A stretch of DNA of 64,000 bases, from positions 868,001 to 932,000 of the forward strand of contig NZ_JACHMN010000003.1 of NCBI RefSeq assembly GCF_014204945.1. Reading direction: 5' to 3'. The first letter of the stretch is position 1, and every line of letters starts with the position of its first letter. Source of the DNA: Allocatelliglobosispora scoriae (GTDB taxonomy: Bacteria > Actinomycetota > Actinomycetes > Mycobacteriales > Micromonosporaceae). Positions 41,105 to 51,426 of this stretch are shown here, piece after piece. The position numbers were made by a program, and so were the translations under genes. The notes under the pieces are model-generated. The model was not told the DNA's origin, did no database searches, and saw only the letters and a program-made list of their open reading frames with translations.

Positions 41105-42118
41105 ATGGACGGAAACCGCAGGGTCACGATCGCAGTCATCGCACGGGAGGCCGGGGTCTCCGTACCCACCGTCTCCCGGGTCATCAACGGCCGCGCCGAC
41201 GTCTCGCCGCGGACCCGGCAGCGGGTCGAGGAGCTGCTCAACCGCTATGACTACCAGCGGCGCAGCACGTCGGTGCGCAGCACGACGGGCCTGATCGACC
41301 TCGTCTTCAACGACCTCGACAGCCCGTGGGCGGTGGAGATCATCCGCGGCGTGGAGGACGTGGCGCACGCGGCGGGTGTCGGCACGGTCGTCTCGGCGAT
41401 CCACCGCCGCACCTCCTCGGCGAAGCTGTGGCTCGACAACATGCGGGCCCGCAACACCGAGGGCGTCATCTTCGTCACCTCGACGCTGGAGCCGCCGCTC
41501 CAGGCGGAGCTGCGCCGGCTCAACATCCCCGTCGTCATCGTCGACGCGGCGGGGGTGCCCCCGCAGGAGGCCCCGACGATCGGCGCCACCAACTGGAACG
41601 GAGCGCTGCGGGCCACGGAGTTCCTGATCGGGCTGGGTCACGAGCGGATCGGGTTCATCGCCGGGCCCCCGCAGCTGCTCTGCAGCCGGGCCCGCCTCGA
41701 CGGCTACCGCACCGCCCTCGACGCGGCCGGGATCGCCCTGGACGACAGGCTCATCTACCCCGGCAACTTCTACCACGAGGCGGGGTTCACCGGTGGCGGC
41801 CGCCTCCTCGACCTGCCCAGACCCCCGACGGCGATCTTCGCGGCGAGTGATCAGATGGCGCTCGGGGTCTACGAAGCCGTACGCCAGAGGGGCCTGCGCG
41901 TCGCCGACGACATCAGCATCGTCGGTTTCGACGACCTGCCGGAGGTCCGGTGGTGCTCGCCGCCGCTGACGACTGTCCGTCAGCCTCTGGCGGAGATGGG
42001 CCTGCTCGCCGCGCGGACGGTGCTGCGCCTGGCGCAGCGGGAGAAGATCGAGAGTCCGCGGGTGGAACTCGCCACGGAGTTGATCATCCGGGACAGTGCC
42101 GCCAAGCCGCGCGCCTGA
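41105..42118 (+). CDS. LacI family regulator of xylan use
   Basis: 337 residues; ATG 41105 with CGGAG upstream, eight bases after the permease stop. The LacI HTH and hinge span about residues 7-55 (VTIAVIAREAGVSVPTVSRV, INGRADVSPRTRQRVEELL), followed by a periplasmic-binding-like sensor domain (GLIDLVFNDLDSPWAVEIIR, GVIFVTSTL, ISIVGFDDLPEV). As the last gene of the importer operon it probably represses both divergent operons until a xylo-oligomer binds (BxlR-like; inference). Confidence 0.88.
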   Translation: MDGNRRVTIAVIAREAGVSVPTVSRVINGRADVSPRTRQRVEELLNRYDYQRRSTSVRSTTGLIDLVFNDLDSPWAVEIIRGVEDVAHAAGVGTVVSAIHRRTSSAKLWLDNMRARNTEGVIFVTSTLEPPLQAELRRLNIPVVIVDAAGVPPQEAPTIGATNWNGALRATEFLIGLGHERIGFIAGPPQLLCSRARLDGYRTALDAAGIALDDRLIYPGNFYHEAGFTGGGRLLDLPRPPTAIFAASDQMALGVYEAVRQRGLRVADDISIVGFDDLPEVRWCSPPLTTVRQPLAEMGLLAARTVLRLAQREKIESPRVELATELIIRDSAAKPRA

Positions 42119-42121
42119 ACA

Positions 42122-42163
42122 GCGGTCGGCGGCAGGCCGGTAAACTCGTCTGCCGACGACCGC
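42122..42163. terminator. Hairpin between LacI gene and htpG
   Basis: 13-bp stem with one mismatch (GCGGTCG-G-CGGCAG / CTGCCG-A-CGACCGC), loop of 14, starting three bases after the LacI stop. No U-tract. Probably ends the xylan operon before htpG. Confidence 0.5.
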
Positions 42164-42184
42164 GAGAAGGGGTTACCCACCGAG

Positions 42185-44077
42185 ATGAGCACCACGCAGA
42201 CGCTCGAATTCCAGGCCGAGACACGTCACCTGCTCCAACTGGTGATCCATTCGGTCTACTCCAATAAGGACGTCTTCCTCCGAGAGCTCATCTCCAACGC
42301 CTCCGACGCGCTGGACAAGCTGCGCATGGAAGCCTTCCGTGACAAGGACCTGCAGGTCGACACCGACGACCCGCACATCGGGGTCACGATCGACGCGCAG
42401 GCGCGCACCCTGACCGTGCGCGACAACGGCATCGGGATGAACCGCGACGAGGTCGTGGCCCTGATCGGCACGATCGCGAAGTCCGGCACGAGCGAGCTGC
42501 TGCGCCAGTGGAAGGAGGCGGCGGAGTCCTCGGCGCCCGACCTCATCGGCCAGTTCGGCGTCGGTTTCTACGCCACCTTCATGGTCGCCGACAAGGTCAC
42601 GCTGGTGACCCGCCGGGCGGGGGAGTCGCAGGCCACCCGCTGGGAGTCCGACGGCCAGGGCACCTACACGATCGAAGACCTCGACGACGCGCCGCAGGGC
42701 ACCAGCGTCACGCTGCACCTCAAGGCGGTCGACGAGCAGGACGGGCTCTTCGACTACGCCGACGACCGCAAGATCCGCGAGATCGTCAAGCGCTACTCCG
42801 ACTTCGTCTCCTGGCCGGTGCGCCTCGACGTGCAGCGGGAGACCGCCGAGGGCGAGACCGTGCACGAGGTCGACACCCTCAACTCGCAGACCGCCCTCTG
42901 GGCCCGCCCCAAGGGCGAGGTCACGAAGGAGGAGTACGACGAGTTCTACAAGAGCATCGCCCACGACTGGTCCGACCCGCTCGAGACGATCACGATGAAG
43001 GGCGAGGGCACCTTCGAGTACGAAGCGCTGCTCTTCATCCCCTCGCACGCACCGCACGACCTCTTCATGCGCGACGGCCGCACCGGCATCCGCCTCTACG
43101 TCAAGCGCGTCATGATCATGGACGAGTGCGACGTGCTCCCCGAGTACCTCCGCTTCGTCAAGGGCATCGTCGACGCCCGCGACCTCTCCCTCAACGTCTC
43201 CCGCGAGATCCTCCAGCAGGACCGGCAGATCCAGCTCGTGCGCCGCCGCCTCACCCGCAAGGTGCTCGGCACGATCAACTCGATGCTCGCCGCCGACGAC
43301 GGCCGCTACACCACCTTCTGGAGGGAGTTCGGCCGCGCGCTCAAGGAGGGCCTGCTCAGCGACGTCGACAACCGCCAGGAGATCCTGGAGGTGATCAGCG
43401 TCGCCTCGACCCGGGACCCGCTGCAGACGACCACGCTGCGCGGGTACATCGAGCGGATGCAGGAGGGCCAGCAGGAGATCTACTACATGACCGGCACCTC
43501 CCGCGCGCTGGTGGAGAAGTCACCGCACCTGGAGGCGTTCCGCGACAAGGGCCTGGAGGTGCTGCTGCTCACCGACCCGGTCGACGAGGTCTGGACCGAC
43601 TCGATCTCCGAGTTCGACGGGCACAAGCTCCAGTCGATCGCGAAGGGCCAGGTCGATCTGGGGTCCGGCGACTCCGAGGACGACGCGAAGCCGTCGCGCG
43701 AGGAGTTCGGCGACCTGCTGTCGTGGATGGGGTCGGTCCTCACCGAGCAGGTCAAGGAGGTGCGGCTGTCGCAGCGCCTCACCACCTCGCCGGCCTGCAT
43801 CGTCGGCGACGACTTCGACATGTCGCGGACGCTGGAGCAGATGTACCGCGCGATGGGGCAGGAGCTGCCGCCCACCAAGCGGATCCTGGAGGTCAACGCG
43901 GACCACCCGCTGCTGGTCGGGCTGCGCAAGGCCTATGACGAGGGCGGTGAGAGGGAGTCGCTGTCGGAGACGGTGGAGCTGCTCTACGACATCGCGGTGC
44001 TCGCCGAGGGCGGGGAAGTGAAGGACCCGGCCAAGTTCACCACGATGATCGCCAACCGGTTGGCGCTCTCGCTGTGA
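42185..44077 (+). CDS. htpG: Chaperone HtpG (Hsp90)
   Basis: 630 residues, full length. The N-terminal GHKL ATPase domain carries VYSNKDVFLRELISNASDAL, DNGIGM and GQFGVGFYATFMVAD; the middle domain has the RRVFIMD-like KRVMIMDECD, LPEYLRFVKGIVDARDLSLN and NVSREIL; the C-terminal dimerisation domain follows. Cytosolic ATP-dependent chaperone. It is preceded by GAAGGGG about ten bases before the ATG. Heat-shock control cannot be judged; I did not find a clear HAIR or CIRCE element. Confidence 0.97.
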   Translation: MSTTQTLEFQAETRHLLQLVIHSVYSNKDVFLRELISNASDALDKLRMEAFRDKDLQVDTDDPHIGVTIDAQARTLTVRDNGIGMNRDEVVALIGTIAKSGTSELLRQWKEAAESSAPDLIGQFGVGFYATFMVADKVTLVTRRAGESQATRWESDGQGTYTIEDLDDAPQGTSVTLHLKAVDEQDGLFDYADDRKIREIVKRYSDFVSWPVRLDVQRETAEGETVHEVDTLNSQTALWARPKGEVTKEEYDEFYKSIAHDWSDPLETITMKGEGTFEYEALLFIPSHAPHDLFMRDGRTGIRLYVKRVMIMDECDVLPEYLRFVKGIVDARDLSLNVSREILQQDRQIQLVRRRLTRKVLGTINSMLAADDGRYTTFWREFGRALKEGLLSDVDNRQEILEVISVASTRDPLQTTTLRGYIERMQEGQQEIYYMTGTSRALVEKSPHLEAFRDKGLEVLLLTDPVDEVWTDSISEFDGHKLQSIAKGQVDLGSGDSEDDAKPSREEFGDLLSWMGSVLTEQVKEVRLSQRLTTSPACIVGDDFDMSRTLEQMYRAMGQELPPTKRILEVNADHPLLVGLRKAYDEGGERESLSETVELLYDIAVLAEGGEVKDPAKFTTMIANRLALSL

Positions 44078-44155
44078 TCTCCCGTGGGGTCCGGGGCGGC
44101 CGTCCCGGACCCCACTCCCTTGACATCGACTAGCATCTATAGTCGGATGGTGGGC

Positions 44156-44623
44156 ATGAGGTTGCGCTCCGTCGTCGTTGCCCTCGTCGCGGCTGCCGCG
44201 ACCACCATCGCCGTCCCGGGCCCCGCGCGGGCGTCGGCCGACTCGTGGGCCTGCTCCTCAGTCGGCAGCTACACCAGGACCGTCGGCGGCACGACCACCA
44301 CCTACTCCAACGTGGGCAACGTCGGCCGCAAGGACTACCGCTACTGGCACGTCTCCAGCACCGCCGGCGGTGTGACGACCTATCAGGAGAGCTACCTGGT
44401 GCACTGCGACGTGGCGACGATCCTCGCCGAGCAGAACCTGGTGCCCTACCAGGAGAGCGGGCCCCGGTGCGGGACCACCACGACCGATGCGGCGCTCTAC
44501 ATCGGGTCGCGGCCGTTCTCCGACGGCGGGTTCAACTACCAGCTGCGCTACTGGCACATGCGCAAGCAGGTCGGCTCCGTCTGGATCTTCGACCATCCGG
44601 AGATGGCCCGCTGCCCGGTCTGA
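44156..44623 (+). CDS. Small secreted protein, unknown
   Basis: 155 residues with a Sec signal (MRLRSVVVALVAAAATTIAV, cleavage near ARASA-DS). The mature part has four Cys (WACSSVG, LVHCDVAT, GPRCGTT, MARCPV), probably two disulphides, and two repeats ending in a YWHV/YWHM strand (DYRYWHVSS, QLRYWHMRK). An ATG at 44147 is also in frame; a TATAGT box at 44138-44143 would place the transcript start after it, so 44156 is preferred. Family unknown. Confidence 0.65.
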   Translation: MRLRSVVVALVAAAATTIAVPGPARASADSWACSSVGSYTRTVGGTTTTYSNVGNVGRKDYRYWHVSSTAGGVTTYQESYLVHCDVATILAEQNLVPYQESGPRCGTTTTDAALYIGSRPFSDGGFNYQLRYWHMRKQVGSVWIFDHPEMARCPV

Positions 44624-44697
44624 CAAACCTCGACGGGTACGCCGTGGGTGGGCCTGGCCGGCACTGACCTGTCGAATCCGTGCTGGCGCGAGTCGGC

Positions 44698-45099
44698 TCA
44701 GGTGGTGCCGTGCACCTGGTAACCGCAGGTCGATTCATAGATGACACCGTCGCTGTAATCACCGAGGCAGACCGTGAAGTAGATCGACAGGCCTTCGTCC
44801 ACGTTGCCGTAGGAGCGGTCGGTGCAGAAGTTCGACCCGGATCCGGCGGTGTGCCACTTGTAGGGCTTGTGAACGCCGTCGATGGTGGCGAGGACGACGA
44901 CCGACTTGCCGTCCGGCTTCATGTCGCACACCTGTAGAGCGTCGCCGTCGGCGTTCCAGAGGGCGAAGCCTGCGGTGCCGGTGCAGCTTGAGCCCGCACA
45001 CCCCTGGACGGTCGCGGCGTGTGCCGGTGTCGACACCATCGCCTGGCCGGTCAGGGCCAGGGCTATCGCCACGATGAGTTTGGGGAGAAGTCGCTTCAT
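44698..45099 (-). CDS. Small secreted Cys-rich protein, unknown
   Basis: 133 residues with a clear Sec signal ending TPAHA-AT. Mature part about 105 residues with six Cys (QGCAGSSCTG, VCDMK, FCTDRS, VCLGD, STCGY), probably three disulphides, and a beta-rich pattern. Secreted by actinomycetes in many variants; no function assigned. It converges on the 44156 gene with a 74-base gap that has no strong hairpin. Confidence 0.65.
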   Translation of the reverse strand: MKRLLPKLIVAIALALTGQAMVSTPAHAATVQGCAGSSCTGTAGFALWNADGDALQVCDMKPDGKSVVVLATIDGVHKPYKWHTAGSGSNFCTDRSYGNVDEGLSIYFTVCLGDYSDGVIYESTCGYQVHGTT

Positions 45100-45539
45100 C
45101 GAGCCAACGCTAAGGGGCGCGGTGGCCCGCTGCGTCCACCCACGGGACTACCGCAGAAGTCTCAGTCACCGGATCGAGCGGCGGCGCAAAGTCACGCAAT
45201 GCTTGTTGTCGCGTGCTGGGATCTCGAGCCTGAAGAGCGGGCACAACTATTCGAGTCGAGATTCTTGAGATCGCGCCTCCGCCAGTCGCCCTATGTAGGA
45301 AAACGATCATCGACGGGCGCAGCGATAGTCGGTGAAAGCTTCATGGCTGCAATATTGACTCACCGATGGCATGGCATGACGACGGATATCCGATCAGGTG
45401 CGACAAGGTACGTCATGGTCGATGAGTACTGTCCTCGCGTTGCCTCTTGTCGATCAGCTAGATAAAACTGCCGTTGATCTGCTCCATCGCAACTCGGGCT
45501 GTCCTAGCGTCAGCAGTTCCGATGTACAGGAGTCTGACT
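45100..45539. other. 440-bp region without a supported gene
   Basis: Noticeably poorer in G+C than its surroundings (about 55 % by eye). Short frames exist on both strands but lack SD sites, signals or recognisable motifs. Possibly the decayed flank of the gene remnant downstream. Confidence 0.55.
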
Positions 45540-46549
45540 GTGACGCTGAGATTCAACACGCCTCCCAACTGGCCACAACCTCCTGCTGGTTGGGTTCCGC
45601 CGAAAGGTTGGTCACCTGATCCGGCATGGGGGCCGCCGCCCGCAGGATGGAACTTCTGGGGCGAAGGCGCGGCCCAGCAACCTGCGGTGACCCTGTCGAT
45701 CGGTGCTCCGCCGACCGGCCCTTCGACGTCGTCGGCGCACCCGGTGGCTGCTGCCGTGCCGTCGGTGGAGATACCGCTGTTCGGCGCGCGTACGAAAGCT
45801 CGGGAGCTTGCCACCGACGTGACCAGGCTGCGTTCGGACGTGGCACTGTTATCCAGCCAGAAAGCGCAGCTGGAGGCCGAGTGTGACGTGGCCAAGGCCG
45901 AAATTGCTCGGCTTGGTGGCGAGATCGATCGCCTGGGCATCCTGCCACTCATCGAATTAGAGCATCGCGTTAGTGCGCTCGCCGCTGAAGAGCAAGCCGA
46001 CACCGAACGGATTACCTTGACAAGGAGCGTCAGCACTATGCCAATGCGCTATCGGCGCTGCTCGCGAAGGGTGACGAGAGCGGAGCGAAACGACTTCAGG
46101 AGGAGCTGACCCGGATCGAGGGTGCCATCCAGGACGTGGACTACCGTGCCGCGAACGTCCGAGCCGGGTACGTCTACGTCATCTCCAACATCGGTGCCTT
46201 CGGAGAAGGGATGGTGAAGATCGGGATGACCCGTCGCCTCGAACCGCTCGACCGGGTCCGCGAACTGAGCGACGCGTCAGTGCCATTCAACTTCGATGTC
46301 CACGCGATCTTCTTCTCTAACGACGCGGTCGGAATCGAAAGTGCCATGCATTCTCGCCTGGCGTCACGCCGGGTCAACCTCGTCAACCAGCGCCGGGAGT
46401 TCTTCTACGTCACTCCGCACGAGGCGAAGCAGCACCTGCTCGAACTCGCCGGAGATCTCCTGGAGTACAACGAGTCGCCCGAGGCGCTGGAGTACCGGCA
46501 AAGTCTGACGCAATCTGAACTCTTAGCAGCTGGCTCTTCTGAAGCGTAG
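45540..46549 (+). pseudogene. Frameshifted DUF4041/MUG113 (T5orf172) gene
   Basis: The N-terminal part starts at GTG 45540 (AGGAG nine bases upstream): Trp/Pro-rich head (PPAGWVPPKGWSPDPAWGPP), then a coiled coil (FGARTKARELATDVTRLRSD and on). It reads ...EEQADTER up to about 46010. The family sequence then continues in another frame (DYLDKERQHYANALSALLAK, GAKRLQEELTRIEGAIQDVD) into a complete GIY-YIG-like T5orf172 domain (GYVYVISNIGAFGEGMVKIG, TRRLEPLDRV, REFFYV). Restoring one G at 46010/46011 (CGGAT to CGGGAT) joins the two. The reconstructed length (about 336) is also short for the family, suggesting an internal deletion in the coiled coil. Phage-linked family; likely a decaying mobile-element gene. 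Confidence 0.75.
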
Positions 46550-46575
46550 GCCTCGAACTGCCACGGAATGAGACG

Positions 46576-46608
46576 GTGGCCAGGGATCGAGGGCCGATCC
46601 CTGGCCAC
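46576..46608. terminator. Perfect 14-bp hairpin between convergent genes
   Basis: GTGGCCAGGGATCG / CGATCCCTGGCCAC with a 5-base loop, midway between the MUG113-type remnant and the 3' end of the FG-GAP gene. Confidence 0.75.
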
Positions 46609-46624
46609 TGTCTGCGTACGCCGA

Positions 46625-49126
46625 TCAGAACGGCGCGACGATCACCGCCGTGCAGTCGGAGTTGCCGCAGCGGATGACGCGTAGTGCCACCCCGATGAGC
46701 CCCGGCCCGGTGTAGCCGATCAACGGCAGCCCGTCCGGTCCCACGGTGATCGACGAGCGCGTGCCGACATCGTCGAAGCCGTCGATGAGGGCGGCGGTCG
46801 CCGCGCTACAGGCCAGGTTGGTGCAGTGCGCGACCTTCAGGTCCCGGTTGGTGATGTCGTGGTAACTGATCACGCCCAGGCCGTCACCGCCGATCGTGAT
46901 CGATGACCGCCACCCGGTGTGCCCGCCGGTGTCGGCGGTGATGAGCGTCGAGGTGGTGCAGTAGGCATCCCGGCAGTGGGCCACCTTCAGATCGGAGCCG
47001 GTGGCGCTGTAATTGCCGTTGTAGCTGATCAGCGCCAGCCCGTCGCGACCGATCGTCATCGAGGACCAGCCGCCGTGCAGCAGCCCGGACGGATTGGCGG
47101 CCCGGTCGACGACCGTCCGCAGCACGGTCGCACAGGCCGGGTCGAGGCAGGCCGCCACCTTCAACATCTCGTTGGTGCCGCCGTCGTAGTAGCTGATCAG
47201 GCCCAGCCCGTGGTTGCCGATGGCGAGGCCGTTCTGGCTGTAGCCGCCGTTCTCGCCGTTGTCGGGCTTGACGGTGTCGATGGTGGTGACCGTCGAGGCG
47301 GTGCAGGCGATATTGGTGCAGTGGGCCACCTTCATCCTGGTGGCACTGCTGGTGGTCGTGTCCTGGTAGCTGATCAGGCCCAACCCGTCGCCGCCGATGC
47401 CGAGCGGGCTGACATCGTTGACCTTGGCGGCGGCGTCGATGGTGGTGACGGTGGCGCTGGTGCAGGCGATATCGTTGCAGTGCGCCACCCGCAGGTCCTC
47501 GATGAAGGCGTTGGCGGCGTTGCGGTTGGCGATGTAGCTGATCAGCGGCAGCCCGTCCGAGCCGATCCGGATGGACGAGAACTGCCCGACATCACCGACG
47601 GTGTCGATGTCGGTGGTGGTGATCGCCGTGCAGAGCACGTCCACGCAGTGCGCGACCCGCAGGTTCTGCTCGGATCCGCCGACCCAGTAGCTGGCGATGC
47701 CGAGCCCGTCGGTGCCGACCGTCATCGAGGGCTGGATGCCGGACAGGACGGCGGTGTCCAGAATGGAGAGGTTGCCGGTGGTGGGCGTCGGTGCCGGTGG
47801 CAGCGTCACCGGACTCGTCCCGGTGGCCCAGGCGGCGAAGGTCGGCGAGCCCGCGTTCTGCTCGTTGAACGACCCGTCGCCGTTGGACATGGCGAGGGTG
47901 ACGGCGGTCGAGCCGGCGTTGCCGACCAGCGCCAGGTCGTAGCAGTCGTCGTCGTCGAAGTCGCCGACGACGACCTTCGCCCCGGCGGTGGCGGCCCACT
48001 GCGGGAAGTGCGGCATCAGGTCGTCGACGATGAAGAGCGTCTCGGGGTCCCGGGGCATCGCCACCGGCATGGTGGTCCAGGAGCTGCCCGGCTCCGGGAG
48101 GACGGCGAGGTCGGCGCGGCCGTCGCAGTCGTAGTCCGCGCTGATGATCGACGCGCCCGGCCGCAGTGCCCGGGAGCGGAACGCCGCGTCGCCCGCTCCG
48201 CCGGTCCGGTAGAGGTAGAACGTGCCGGTGCCGGTGGAGTAGGCCATCAGGATCCGGTCGTTCTGCACCACCGCGAGATCCATCCGGTGGTCACCGGTGA
48301 AGTCGCCCGCGACCACCTGCTTGCGGTAGGTCGCACCGACGAAGTCCGGGAAGTCGGTCCGGGTGACCTGGAACGTCCCGTTGCCGTTGGAGATCGCGAC
48401 GGTGACGGTGAGGTCGGTGAGCATGTCCGCGTCACCGGGCAGCAGCACCAGGTCGGTACGCCCGTCGGCGTTGACATCGCCGCTGAACAGCCGCGTACCG
48501 GTGCCCCAGGCGAGCGACGGGAAGGTCGGCACGGTCGAGTTGGTGAAGGTGAACGTGCCGTTGCCCGCGGAGTAGGCGATGGGAATCGTGCTCCAGCCGT
48601 CGCCCGCGGTCAACGCGATGTCGGTCCTGCCGTCGCCGTTGAAGTCGCCGGAGAACGCGCGCGCGGTGGCCGCCGCCGCGAGGGCGGCGAAACCGGAGGA
48701 GCCGACCGAGGCGGTGGTGACCGTGAAGGTGCCGTTGCGGTTCGACAGCGCCAGCGGCATGCCCGTCCACCCGGCGACGCCGGTGAGCAGGATGTCGTCG
48801 GCGTGGTCGCCGTTGAAGTCGGCGGTGATCACCTTCACGCCCGGCAGCGAGGCCCAGGCGGCGAAGGCGGGCGACACGGCGTTGGTGACGTTGAATCCGC
48901 CCTGGTAGTTGCGGGTCGCCACCGGCAGGCTGGTCCATCCGGAGGCGCCGGTCAGCGCGAGGTCGGTGAATCCGTCGCCGCTGAAGTCGCCCGAGAGCAC
49001 CGCCGGGATGCTGGTCGGGTTCGCCGGGACGACGACATCGGCCCGCGCCGGTGCCGAGCCCGCCGCGACCAGCGCCACCAGGACCGCTGACAGCCCGGCG
49101 AGGCGGCGGTTGAGCTTGCTGTGCAT
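46625..49126 (-). CDS. Secreted FG-GAP/VCBS repeat protein with C-terminal His-Cys repeats
   Basis: 833 residues from ATG 49126 (GAGGAAG upstream); Sec signal ending APARA-DV. The first ~450 residues are seven or eight FG-GAP blades with calcium-type loops (GDFSGDGFTDLAL, ADFNGDHADDILL, GDFNGDGRTDIAL, GDVNADGRTDLVL, ADYDCDGRADLAV), forming a seven-bladed propeller. The remaining part has about eight ~48-residue repeats, each with VAHCxDxxC plus SSIxIGxDGLxLISY. The Cys pairs suggest one disulphide per repeat. It follows the S8 protease gene by 20 bases and is probably co-transcribed. Role unknown; surface binding is likely. Confidence 0.75.
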   Translation of the reverse strand: MHSKLNRRLAGLSAVLVALVAAGSAPARADVVVPANPTSIPAVLSGDFSGDGFTDLALTGASGWTSLPVATRNYQGGFNVTNAVSPAFAAWASLPGVKVITADFNGDHADDILLTGVAGWTGMPLALSNRNGTFTVTTASVGSSGFAALAAAATARAFSGDFNGDGRTDIALTAGDGWSTIPIAYSAGNGTFTFTNSTVPTFPSLAWGTGTRLFSGDVNADGRTDLVLLPGDADMLTDLTVTVAISNGNGTFQVTRTDFPDFVGATYRKQVVAGDFTGDHRMDLAVVQNDRILMAYSTGTGTFYLYRTGGAGDAAFRSRALRPGASIISADYDCDGRADLAVLPEPGSSWTTMPVAMPRDPETLFIVDDLMPHFPQWAATAGAKVVVGDFDDDDCYDLALVGNAGSTAVTLAMSNGDGSFNEQNAGSPTFAAWATGTSPVTLPPAPTPTTGNLSILDTAVLSGIQPSMTVGTDGLGIASYWVGGSEQNLRVAHCVDVLCTAITTTDIDTVGDVGQFSSIRIGSDGLPLISYIANRNAANAFIEDLRVAHCNDIACTSATVTTIDAAAKVNDVSPLGIGGDGLGLISYQDTTTSSATRMKVAHCTNIACTASTVTTIDTVKPDNGENGGYSQNGLAIGNHGLGLISYYDGGTNEMLKVAACLDPACATVLRTVVDRAANPSGLLHGGWSSMTIGRDGLALISYNGNYSATGSDLKVAHCRDAYCTTSTLITADTGGHTGWRSSITIGGDGLGVISYHDITNRDLKVAHCTNLACSAATAALIDGFDDVGTRSSITVGPDGLPLIGYTGPGLIGVALRVIRCGNSDCTAVIVAPF

Positions 49127-49146
49127 CTGACTTCCTCGTTTCATGG

Positions 49147-51282
<2,136 letters not shown>

Positions 51283-51426
51283 GCGCTGGTCCTCCGATGT
51301 GGATACGGCGGCGATGCGCCGTTCATGTCCCGTCGAACAGCAGGCGTTCCATTCCGTTCCAGTCGCTGGAACGGAATGGAACGGCTATGGGGTGAAGGAC
51401 CCGTGTGCCCAGGAAGAGGTTTGCCC

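Noticed and set aside
44120-44143. TTGACA plus TATAGT as a promoter of the 44156 gene
   Set aside because: The spacer is only 12 bases, too short for a normal -35/-10 pair; TATAGT alone may act as an extended -10.
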